From Actinomyces gaoshouyii (lineage in GTDB: Bacteria > Actinomycetota > Actinomycetes > Actinomycetales > Actinomycetaceae): a stretch of DNA of 64,000 nucleotides. Location of the stretch: contig NZ_MVIV01000007.1 of NCBI RefSeq assembly GCF_002072175.1, forward strand, positions 1 to 64,000. Direction: 5' to 3'. The notes under the pieces were generated by a model. The model was not told the DNA's origin, did not search any database, and worked only from the letters and a program-made list of their open reading frames with translations. Positions 35,910-44,066 of this stretch are shown here, in pieces; the stretch's first letter is position 1; each line of letters opens with the position of its first letter. The position numbers and the translations under genes are program-made.

Positions 35910-36101
35910 GACCCCTCCCCACGATTCTGTGCGCAGTGCAGGGGGACCATCCCCCCGTTTGATGGCATTGCGTCATCACGTCCAATGCTACGGGGATCTT
36001 CGCGGATCCGCCGTCGCAATGAGGGGATTGGATCAGTCGTTCTCCGCACCGAGTCCAGCAATACGCCCAGAAGTGGGACGTTAGCCCCGCCCCAGCTCCG
36101 A
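35910..36101 (-). promoter_or_regulatory. Upstream region of the nrf-ccs operon
   Basis: 192 bases. A possible promoter is TTGGAC at 35980-35985 with a weak TCAAAC 17 bases on (35957-35962). A hairpin, GGGGGA-CCA-TCCCCC, lies in the leader near 35941-35956. GGGAC-GTTA-GCCCC at 36075-36088 resembles a DosR-type box with one mismatch. GCGGATCCGC near 36003 is a perfect palindrome. All of these are inferred. Confidence 0.35.
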
Positions 36102-38729
36102 TCAGTCGCCGTCCGTCGCCGGGGAGGGGTCCTGCGACTGCTCGTGCACCTGCTCAGTGGCAGCGGCGATCTGAGCCACGGCCCCACGGACGGCAGCGCG
36201 CGCAGCCTCGTCATCGCCGGCGCCCTCGGCCCGATCGGAGCGGTTGGAGTCGGTCCTGCCCGAGGCGCGGTCGGAGGACTTCGTCGAGCTCTCCTTGCCC
36301 TTGCGCCCCTTGCGGCCCGACGAGCGGGAACCCGAGGCGGACATGTCCGCCTGCTGATTCTCGACAGGGCTCTCGTGGACGATGAAGCCCCGGCCCCCGC
36401 AGCAGTCGCAGGGCGTGGAGAAGGCCTCAACCAGTCCCTGGCCGACGCGCTTGCGCGTCATCTGCACCAGGCCGAGGGAGGTGACCTCAGTGACCTGGTG
36501 ACGGGTGCGGTCCCGGCCCAGGCACTCCACGAGGCGGCGCAGGACGAGATCGCGGTTGGACTCCAGGACCATGTCGACGAAGTCGATGACGACCATGCCA
36601 CCGATGTCCCGCAGGCGCAGCTGGCGCACGATCTCCTCGGCCGCCTCGAGGTTGTTGCGGGTCACCGTCTCCTCCAGGGTGCCGCCGGCGCCGGTGTAGC
36701 GGCCGGTGTTGACGTCGATGACGGTCATGGCCTCCGTCCGGTCGATGACGAGAGTGCCGCCGCTGGGCAGCCAGACCTTGCGATCGAAGCCCTTGGCGAG
36801 CTGCTCGTCGATGCGATGAGCGGTGAACACGTCCTCCGGCTCAACCCAGTGCTGGAGACGATCGGCGAGATCGGGGCTGAGCTCGGTGACGTACTCGGAG
36901 ATGGTGCGCCAGGCATCCGGTCCCGCCACGACGAGCTGACGGAAGTCCTCATTGAAGACATCGCGCACGACCCTCAGCGCGAGCTCCGGCTCGCCCTTGA
37001 GGAGGACCGGGGCCTTCCCCGAGCCGCCCAGGACGGCCTTGGCGCGCTTATCGATCGAGGCCCACTGGTCCGCGAGGCGCTTGACATCCGCGGCGAGCTG
37101 TTCCTCCGAGGCGCCCTCAGCGGCGGTTCTCACGATGACGCCGGCGGAGTCGGGGACGACCCGCTTGAGGATCTTCTTCAGGCGCGCCCGCTCGGTGTCG
37201 GGCAGCTTGCGCGAGATACCGGTCATCGTGCCGCCCGGCACGAGCACGAGATAGCGGCCGGCCAGGGCGATCTGACTCGTCAGGCGCGCCCCCTTGTGAC
37301 CAATGGGGTCCTTGGTGACCTGGACGAGAACGGTATCCCCGCTGGAGAGGGCGTCCTCGATCCGGCGGGGCCTTCCCTCCATGCCCGCAGCATCCCAGTT
37401 CACCTCACCGGCGTAGAGAACCGCGTTGCGGCCCTTGCCGAGGTCAACGAAGGCGGCCTCCATCGAGGGCAGGACGTTCTGCACGCGGCCGATGTAGATA
37501 TTGCCAACCATCGAGGCCTGCGTGTGGCGAGCGACATAGTGCTCGACGAGCAGGCCGTCCTCCAGCACCGCGATCTGATTGAGCCCGTCCTGCTCGCGAA
37601 CGATCATGCGGCGATCGACGCTCTCGCGGCGGGCGAGGAACTCCGCCTCGGTGACGATCGGGCGCCGGCGGCCAGCAGCGCGCCCCTCCCGGCGCCGCTG
37701 GCGCTTGGCCTCCAGGCGCGTGGAGCCCTTGAGGGCGGTGACCTCATCGCGAATGTCCTTGCCCCTGCCCTCCCCGGCCTCGCGATCGGAGCGGGTGCGC
37801 GAGCGGCGACGCCGACGACGGCGCGAGGAGCCGCCGTCCTCCTCGCCCTCGGCGCCGTCGGGGTCCTCCGCTCCCTCCACCGGCGCGCCCACGGCCCGGC
37901 CGTCGGGCTCGGCATCGCCAGCGTCCTCGGCGGCGGAGGCGTCGTCGCTAGAGCCGTCCTCGGCGGACTGCCCGCGGGGACGTCGCCCCCGACCCCCGCG
38001 GCGGCGCTTGCGCCTGCCCTGGCCCGACTCGGCATCCGAGGCGTCATCGGCGACATCCGACTCGTTCGCACCGTCGGAGGACTCGGCGGTCTCATCCTCG
38101 GCGGAGAATGGGGCGTCCTGGGATTCATGGGACTCAGGAGCGTCGGCCTCCGAGAGGGCATCCGCGGTCTTCTTCTTGCGCGAGCGGCGCCGAGCCGGCG
38201 CGGCCTCTTCCACGTGCTCGGGCGCGGCAACCGGGGCCGTCGCCTTGCGACGGCGGCGCCCCTTCCCCGCAGGCGCGGCGGCGCTCTCAGGAGCGGCGTC
38301 GGCGCCCTGTGGACCGAGTGCCTCGGAGTCATCATCTGAGCTGCGACCACGGCCGCGCGCGGAAGCGACGGGCTGGCCGGCGGCGGGCGCCTCCTGCGGA
38401 GTCGTCGTCGCCGAAGAGGCCCGGCGACGGCGCCTGGCGCGGGCGGGATCGGGCGCTTGGAAGAGGAGGGAGGCCACGGGCAGCATGGGCTGAGCGTCCT
38501 GCGAGGCCTCCTCGGGCGCGCCCTCGGGACTCTCGGGCTCATCGGCCGCAGAGGTGCGCAGGGGACTCCTCCCCGCCCGGGGCTCGGGCGCGGCCTCAGG
38601 GGCCGCAGCGGCAGCGGTGGCCTTGTGGCGGCGCCGGGGAGGCGTGGCGGGAGTCTCCTTCGGCTCGGCGGCGCTCATGGGCTCGACGGCCTCGGTCGCG
38701 GCTTCGGTGGTCTTCTTGGCTCGTGGCAT
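36102..38729 (-). CDS. rne: Ribonuclease E/G family protein
   Basis: Endoribonuclease for RNA processing and decay, 875 residues. The first 330 are disordered and rich in Ala, Glu, Arg and Ser. The S1-containing core has VGNIYIGRVQNVLPSMEAAFVDLG, the DNase I-like region has the metal site VIDVNTGRYTG and IDFVDMV, and the zinc-link cysteines are in STPCDCCGGRG. A short charged tail ends the protein. The actinobacterial layout puts the core in the middle. CGGAGAG lies about 8 bases before the ATG. It is downstream of nothing on its strand and so has its own promoter in the 508-bp gap. Confidence 0.95.
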   Translation of the reverse strand: MPRAKKTTEAATEAVEPMSAAEPKETPATPPRRRHKATAAAAAPEAAPEPRAGRSPLRTSAADEPESPEGAPEEASQDAQPMLPVASLLFQAPDPARARRRRRASSATTTPQEAPAAGQPVASARGRGRSSDDDSEALGPQGADAAPESAAAPAGKGRRRRKATAPVAAPEHVEEAAPARRRSRKKKTADALSEADAPESHESQDAPFSAEDETAESSDGANESDVADDASDAESGQGRRKRRRGGRGRRPRGQSAEDGSSDDASAAEDAGDAEPDGRAVGAPVEGAEDPDGAEGEEDGGSSRRRRRRRSRTRSDREAGEGRGKDIRDEVTALKGSTRLEAKRQRRREGRAAGRRRPIVTEAEFLARRESVDRRMIVREQDGLNQIAVLEDGLLVEHYVARHTQASMVGNIYIGRVQNVLPSMEAAFVDLGKGRNAVLYAGEVNWDAAGMEGRPRRIEDALSSGDTVLVQVTKDPIGHKGARLTSQIALAGRYLVLVPGGTMTGISRKLPDTERARLKKILKRVVPDSAGVIVRTAAEGASEEQLAADVKRLADQWASIDKRAKAVLGGSGKAPVLLKGEPELALRVVRDVFNEDFRQLVVAGPDAWRTISEYVTELSPDLADRLQHWVEPEDVFTAHRIDEQLAKGFDRKVWLPSGGTLVIDRTEAMTVIDVNTGRYTGAGGTLEETVTRNNLEAAEEIVRQLRLRDIGGMVVIDFVDMVLESNRDLVLRRLVECLGRDRTRHQVTEVTSLGLVQMTRKRVGQGLVEAFSTPCDCCGGRGFIVHESPVENQQADMSASGSRSSGRKGRKGKESSTKSSDRASGRTDSNRSDRAEGAGDDEAARAAVRGAVAQIAAATEQVHEQSQDPSPATDGD

Positions 38730-39237
38730 CGTGATGCACTCTCCGGATGCCCGCGCGCCACCCGTACTCGCGGCGCCGGGGCGCTGTCAGCTCCCCTGGG
38801 AGGAGCAGAGAAAGTCTGCGTCTGCGCCGTGAGGCGCCGGCTCGCCATGGCACCCGCTCGGCGCTGGAGTGCGGCGGCGCGCGATGCGGCGCAAGTCTCC
38901 ACTGCCGGGGTAGCCGACGAGGCTCGGACTCCGGCCGCCTGTACGAGGGCGCTCGAAGCCGGGTCAGAGTATTCCACACCCCCGGGCGCCCGATGGCGCG
39001 GCCGGGCCGATCACGCCCGAGGCATAGCGCACGTCGGCGCCCCGGGGCGCACCCGGCCCGAGGCGCGGCGGGGCCGGTCCACCGGATGCGATTGCGATAC
39101 GAGGTCCCGCGCGCCAACGAAATCGTGACACAACGTCAGTCCGTGCCCTACACTCGCATCAGCCCCAGACCCTATACATCGCCACCATCCACAATGGTGT
39201 CCCCTATTTCCGTTCACCCCTTCCGAAAGGTGCGATC
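38730..39237. promoter_or_regulatory. Divergent region between rne and cydA
   Basis: 508 bases with no supported gene. The half next to rne (38730-39060) is very GC-rich and could be a long leader. RNase E genes in other bacteria control themselves through their leader, but nothing here proves it. The last 120 bases before cydA are A/T-richer and carry its promoter. Confidence 0.4.
39125..39154 (+). promoter_or_regulatory. Putative promoter of cydAB
   Basis: GTGACA, 18 bases, TACACT. It leaves a leader of about 78 bases before the cydA ATG, which has GAAAGG upstream. Confidence 0.4.
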
Positions 39238-40752
39238 ATGACTCTCGCGCCGATGGCGCTGGACTCCCTCGACCTGGCTCGATGGCAGTTCGGCATCACC
39301 ACGGTCTACCACTTCATCCTGGTTCCCCTGACGATCGGCCTGTCGCCACTCGTGGCGCTCATGGAGACCCTCTACCTGCGCACCGGCAACGAGCAGTGGA
39401 GGGTCGCCACCAAGTTCTTCGGCAAGATCCTGCTCATCAACTTCGCCCTGGGGGTGGCCACCGGCATCGTCCAGGAGTTCCAGTTCGGCATGAACTGGTC
39501 GGAGTACTCGCGATTCGTCGGCAACATCTTCGGCGCCCCCCTGGCCTTCGAGGCGCTGCTGGCCTTCTTCATGGAGTCGACCTTCCTGGGCCTGTGGATC
39601 TTCGGATGGGACCGCCTGTCCCCCAAGCTGCACAACCTGTGCATGTGGATGGTGGCCCTGGGCACCAACGTCTCGGCTTTCTTTATCCTGGCGGCCAACT
39701 CCTGGATGCAGAACCCCGTCGGCGCCGTCCTCAACCCGCAGACCGGGCGCGCCGAGCTCGACGGCGTCGACGGATTCCTCAAGGTGCTGAGCAACCCACT
39801 GCTGTGGACCACCCTGGCCCACACCATCTCCGCCGCCTTCCTCGTGGCGGGAGCCGTCATCCTGGGCGTGGCCGCGTGGTGGATGACCCGCGCCGTCCGC
39901 GCCGGGCAGGACTTCGAGGCCCGGCAGCTGTGGCGACGCCTCACCCGCTTCGGAGCGATCACCATGATCATCTCCGGCCTGCTGTGCACGGCCTCGGGCC
40001 ACGCCCAGGGCCAGATCATCGCCGAGGTCCAGCCCGCCAAGATGGCCGCCGCCGAGATGCTGTGCGAGACCCAGGAGGGCGCGGGATTCACCGTCGCGAC
40101 CTTCGGCTCGTGCGCCGATGGCACGGCCTCGCACATCCTGACGATCCCCAACATCTACTCCTTCATGGCCACCAACGACCCGCACGCCGAGGTCATGGGC
40201 CTCAACGACGCCCAGACCATGTACGAGCAGAGGTTCGGCCCGGGCGACTACACCCCCGACGAGATGATCACCTTCTGGACCTTCCGCCTCATGATCGGGC
40301 TCGGAATGATCTCCATGGCCATCGGAGCCCTCGCGCTGTGGCTGACCCGACGCGACCGGCTCATCGGCAGCCCGGCCCTGGGCAAGGCGGCCCTGTGGAC
40401 GATGTGGCTGCCCTTCATCGCCTCCTCCTTCGGCTGGATCTTCACGGAGATGGGCCGCCAGCCCTGGGTCATCGCCCCCAACCTCGCCGACCCGGTCTCC
40501 CAGATCTACATGCGAACCGCCGACGGGGTCTCCACCGTGGTCTCCTCGGGAACCGTCCTGGCCTCCATGGTGATCTTCACCCTCCTATACGCGGGCCTGG
40601 GAGTCATCTGGTTCTACCTGCTGCGCCGCTACATCCGCGAGGGCGTGCGCACCCCGGTCGATCCGGTGAACGCCCCCAGAGCCAAGGCCTCCGGGCCGAG
40701 TGGATCCACGAAGACCGCGGACGCTCCCGCCCTGCTGTCCTTCGAGTACTGA
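39238..40752 (+). CDS. cydA: Cytochrome bd quinol oxidase subunit I
   Basis: High-affinity terminal oxidase, 504 residues, about nine helices. Haem and quinone motifs are visible: DLARWQFGITTVYHFILVPLTIGLS, the haem b595 helix with FGKILLINFALGVATG, SANSWMQNP-type NSWMQNPVGA, and GWIFTEMGRQPW. The Q loop is of the short form. It is followed by cydB after 22 bases. It serves respiration at low oxygen together with the nrf system. Confidence 0.97.
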   Translation: MTLAPMALDSLDLARWQFGITTVYHFILVPLTIGLSPLVALMETLYLRTGNEQWRVATKFFGKILLINFALGVATGIVQEFQFGMNWSEYSRFVGNIFGAPLAFEALLAFFMESTFLGLWIFGWDRLSPKLHNLCMWMVALGTNVSAFFILAANSWMQNPVGAVLNPQTGRAELDGVDGFLKVLSNPLLWTTLAHTISAAFLVAGAVILGVAAWWMTRAVRAGQDFEARQLWRRLTRFGAITMIISGLLCTASGHAQGQIIAEVQPAKMAAAEMLCETQEGAGFTVATFGSCADGTASHILTIPNIYSFMATNDPHAEVMGLNDAQTMYEQRFGPGDYTPDEMITFWTFRLMIGLGMISMAIGALALWLTRRDRLIGSPALGKAALWTMWLPFIASSFGWIFTEMGRQPWVIAPNLADPVSQIYMRTADGVSTVVSSGTVLASMVIFTLLYAGLGVIWFYLLRRYIREGVRTPVDPVNAPRAKASGPSGSTKTADAPALLSFEY

Positions 40753-40774
40753 GCCGGGAAGGAAGAACACGACC

Positions 40775-41908
40775 ATGACGCTCTCGATTCTCTGGTTCAT
40801 CCTCATCGCCGTCCTGTGGACCGGCTACCTCGCTCTGGAGGGCTTCGACTTCGGAGTCGGCATGCTCCTGAAGATCCTCGGCCGCGACGAGCGCGAGCGC
40901 CGCGCCATGATGGGGACCATCGGGCCCCACTGGGATGGCAACGAGGTCTGGCTGCTCACCGCCGGCGGCGCCACCTTCGCCGCCTTCCCGGAGTGGTACG
41001 GCACCCTCTTCTCCGGCGCCTATCTGCCGCTGTTCCTCATCCTGCTGTGCCTGATCGTGCGCGTCTGCGCCATCGAATGGCGCATCAAGATCAACTCCCA
41101 GCGCTGGCGCGACTGGTGGGACTGGGCCCACACGATCAGCGCGTGGGTGCCCGCCGTGCTGTGGGGCGTGGCCTTCGCCAATCTGGTGCAGGGCATGAGG
41201 ATCGAGGTCATCGAGACGGCGAGCGGAGCCGCCATCGACCCGGCCCGGGTCCCGGCCGACTCCCTGACGCTCGGCGCCTCGCACCAGCTCACCGGCGGGT
41301 TCTTCTCGTTGCTCACCCCCTTCACCCTTCTGGGCGGCGCGGTGACCTGCCTGCTCTTCATCACCCACGGCGCACTGTTCACCGCCTTGAAGACCACCGG
41401 GGCGCTTCGCGAGCGCGCAGAGTCCTTCGCCGTGCGCTCCGGCTCCGTCTCCGCGACGCTCACCGCAGTGTGGGCCCTCTGGGCGCAGTTGGCCCACTCC
41501 CCCAACGCCCTGGCCTGGCTGCCGCTCATCATCGCCGCCGCCGGTCTCATCGGCTCCCTGCTCATGAGCCACCGCGGCCGCTTCGGGATGGCGTTCGGGA
41601 TGCACTTCGCCGGAATCGCCTTCGCAGTGGCCTTCATCTTCTCCGCCATGGCGCCCGATGTCATGCGCTCGTCCATCGACCCGGCCTATTCCTTGACGAT
41701 CCAGCAGGCGGCCTCTGCTGATGTCACCCTGCTCATCATGACGGTGGCGGCCGTTGTGTTCGTCCCGGTCGTGCTCTTCTACACGATCTGGGGCTACAAG
41801 GTGTTCGCCGGGCGCATCAGCGCCGAGGCCATCAACCCCGATGCGGGCGGTCTGCATCCCACGAATGTGCGCGACTCCGCCCAGCCGGAGGCCGTTATCG
41901 GCTATTGA
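40775..41908 (+). CDS. cydB: Cytochrome bd quinol oxidase subunit II
   Basis: 377 residues. The N-terminal block FILIAVLWTGYLALEGFDFGVGML and IGPHWDGNEVWLL are the CydB signatures. Eight or nine helices are present. GGGAAGGAAG lies 12 bases before ATG 40775; longer in-frame starts overlap cydA. A strong hairpin follows the gene. Confidence 0.97.
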   Translation: MTLSILWFILIAVLWTGYLALEGFDFGVGMLLKILGRDERERRAMMGTIGPHWDGNEVWLLTAGGATFAAFPEWYGTLFSGAYLPLFLILLCLIVRVCAIEWRIKINSQRWRDWWDWAHTISAWVPAVLWGVAFANLVQGMRIEVIETASGAAIDPARVPADSLTLGASHQLTGGFFSLLTPFTLLGGAVTCLLFITHGALFTALKTTGALRERAESFAVRSGSVSATLTAVWALWAQLAHSPNALAWLPLIIAAAGLIGSLLMSHRGRFGMAFGMHFAGIAFAVAFIFSAMAPDVMRSSIDPAYSLTIQQAASADVTLLIMTVAAVVFVPVVLFYTIWGYKVFAGRISAEAINPDAGGLHPTNVRDSAQPEAVIGY

Positions 41909-41974
41909 GCCCGACGCGGCCCCGCCGCGCGAGGGAGCGCCCCCCTGCTCCCTGCCGGGGTGAGATCCCGCCAT

Positions 41975-42024
41975 CGACGATGATCGCCGCCCGGCCCAGA
42001 TGGGCCGGGCGGCGATCATCGTCG
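41975..42024 (+). terminator. Perfect 23-bp stem hairpin after cydB
   Basis: Arms 41975-41997 and 42002-42024 are perfect reverse complements around the loop AGAT. The hairpin is 66 bases after the cydB stop and is not followed by a T run. It probably stops cydAB transcription before cydD, which has its own start signal. Confidence 0.7.
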
Positions 42025-42278
42025 TGCCGCGCACGCACCACTGGGGAACGGCGAACGGGCACTCATGACGCCGTCGTGTCATCCGAACGGTCGCCCTTGC
42101 TGGCGGGGCATTGATCCTGCTGGTCGGGCTTACGAGCATCGTCTCACCAGCGCGCCGCCTTCGCCAGGAACGGCGGGAGGCAACCGGGTGGCAGATCGAG
42201 TCCGCCTCCCCAGCACTCACCGGCATAAACGACGCCTATGACCCGGCGGTCTGCGCCCCTCCACATAGGATGGGCGCC
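42025..42278 (+). promoter_or_regulatory. Region between the cydB hairpin and cydD with a leaderless -10
   Basis: TAGGAT at 42266-42271 is followed by seven bases and the GTG of cydD at 42279. An in-frame ATG at 42270 overlaps this hexamer. The remaining bases hold no supported gene; an open frame from 42111 lacks ABC-transporter features before the GTG. Confidence 0.45.
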
Positions 42279-44066
42279 GTGAAGCCCCTTGACCCACGTC
42301 TCATGCGCTACGCGCACTCGGCCCGGCGCTACGTGGTCCTGACCGCCGTGACGGGTGTCCTCACGGCGATCCTCGTGGTAGCGCAGGCCTGGCTCATCTC
42401 CCGGATCATCTCCCCCGTCATCCTGGACCGAGCGCGCCCGGGAGAGCTGAGCGGCCTCCTGGCGGCCCTGGCCGGCGTGGCGGTGGCGCGCGCGCTGGTC
42501 GTGCTCGTTCAGGAGGGCCGGGCCCACCGGGCGGCCGCCTCCACGATCATCGAGCTTCGGCGCCTCGTCCTGGCCCGCGCGGCAGCGCTCGGCCCCCGGT
42601 GGCAGTCCACCCACGGCGCAGATACCGCGACCCTGCTCACCCGTGGGCTGGACGACCTCGAGCCCTATTTCGTCCGTTATCTGCCCCAACTCCTCCTGGC
42701 CGCCACCGTCACCCCGATGACCGGTGCCGTCATGCTCGCGGCCGATATCCCATCGACCGTCGCCGTCGTGCTCACGATCCCCCTCATCCCAGTGTTCATG
42801 ATCCTCATCGGCCGCCTGACCCAGGAGTACTCCACGCAGCGCCTCGCCGCCATGGAGCGACTGGGATCCCAGGTGCTCGACCTCATCGCGGGCCTGCCGA
42901 CGCTCAAGGCCCTGGGGCGCGAGACCGGGCCGGTCAAGCGGGTGCGGGCACTGGGCGAGGCCTACAACGCCACCACGATGTCCACCCTGCGCGTGGCCTT
43001 CCTGTCCGGCGCGGTACTCGAGTTCATCACCACGCTGTCGGTCGCGATCATCGCCGTCGAAGTCGGCTTCCGGCTCCTGTACGGCGGCCTCGACCTGGCC
43101 ACCGGCCTCCTCGTCATCATGATCGCCCCGGAGATCTTCAACCCCCTGCGCCAAGTCGGCTTCCACTTCCACGCCTCCGCCAATGGCGTGGCCGCAGCCG
43201 AGGCCGTCTTCTCCATCCTCGAGACCCCCATCCCGGAGCGCGGCACCACTGCGGCACCCTCTCTCGCCACCGCGACCATCCGCATTGAGGGATTGTCGGT
43301 CGCAGCCCGGGGCGCCTGGGCGCCCCACGACCTCACCGCCGTCATCCGCCCCGGTCGGCTCGTGGTGCTCACCGGGGACTCCGGGGCAGGCAAGACCACC
43401 ACCGCCCAGGTCCTCCTCGGCCTCCTGCCGGCCGACCGCGGCCGCGTGCTCATCAGCGCCCCGCTCGGTGATTCCCCCGGAACGCCCGCAGGCGGGCTGA
43501 TCGACCTGGCGGACATCGATCCCGCCACCTGGTGGGAGCAGATCTCCTGGGTCCCCCAGCGCCCCGCCATCCTTCCGGGGACCCTCCTGGCCCACGTCCT
43601 GGGCGAGGATGAGGAGGCCGCGATGAGGGCATCGGGGGCACCCATTCCCGAAGCCGTCGAGCGGGCCGCGGCACAGTCCGGGCTCGACGAGGTCATCGCC
43701 TCCCTGGAGCACGGCTGGTCGACCCCGATTGGCCAGGGCGGGGTCGGCCTGAGCATCGGTCAGCGCCAACGCCTCGCGCTCACCCGAGCCCTCCTCGCCC
43801 CCAGGCCCCTCGTCGTGCTCGATGAGCCCACCGCCCACCTCGACGCCGCCAGCGAGGCCCATGTGCTGCGCGCCGTCGAAGCACTGCGGGCCGAAGGACG
43901 GACGATCATCGTCATCGCCCACCGCCGGGCCCTCATCGCCATCGCCGACGACGTCGTCGAGGTTCGCTCGACCCACGATCCCGACACGATCCCGTCCGAG
44001 GGGACCGCGCCGCCTGGCGAAGCCGCCGCCGCTGGCGCCCTCACGAGGGCCGGTGATGGTCGATGA
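42279..44066 (+). CDS. cydD: Thiol reductant ABC exporter subunit CydD
   Basis: ABC half-transporter of the cysteine/glutathione exporter needed for cytochrome bd assembly, 595 residues. Six helices in the first 300 residues are followed by the nucleotide-binding domain with Walker A LTGDSGAGKTTT, signature LSIGQRQRLALTRAL and Walker B PLVVLDEPTAHLD. I start it at GTG 42279 (MKPLDPRLMRYAHSARR) because of TAGGAT 7 bases before; ATG 42270 is the alternative. It overlaps cydC by 4 bases (ATGA). Confidence 0.94.
   Translation: MKPLDPRLMRYAHSARRYVVLTAVTGVLTAILVVAQAWLISRIISPVILDRARPGELSGLLAALAGVAVARALVVLVQEGRAHRAAASTIIELRRLVLARAAALGPRWQSTHGADTATLLTRGLDDLEPYFVRYLPQLLLAATVTPMTGAVMLAADIPSTVAVVLTIPLIPVFMILIGRLTQEYSTQRLAAMERLGSQVLDLIAGLPTLKALGRETGPVKRVRALGEAYNATTMSTLRVAFLSGAVLEFITTLSVAIIAVEVGFRLLYGGLDLATGLLVIMIAPEIFNPLRQVGFHFHASANGVAAAEAVFSILETPIPERGTTAAPSLATATIRIEGLSVAARGAWAPHDLTAVIRPGRLVVLTGDSGAGKTTTAQVLLGLLPADRGRVLISAPLGDSPGTPAGGLIDLADIDPATWWEQISWVPQRPAILPGTLLAHVLGEDEEAAMRASGAPIPEAVERAAAQSGLDEVIASLEHGWSTPIGQGGVGLSIGQRQRLALTRALLAPRPLVVLDEPTAHLDAASEAHVLRAVEALRAEGRTIIVIAHRRALIAIADDVVEVRSTHDPDTIPSEGTAPPGEAAAAGALTRAGDGR

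Noticed and set aside
39121-39140. Rex-type redox operator before cydA
   Set aside because: GTGACACAAC only loosely resembles half of a Rex site and the second half is missing.
39011-39217. Small minus-strand frame in the rne-cydA gap
   Set aside because: Gly/Arg/Cys-rich with no ribosome site, and it overlaps the putative cydA promoter.
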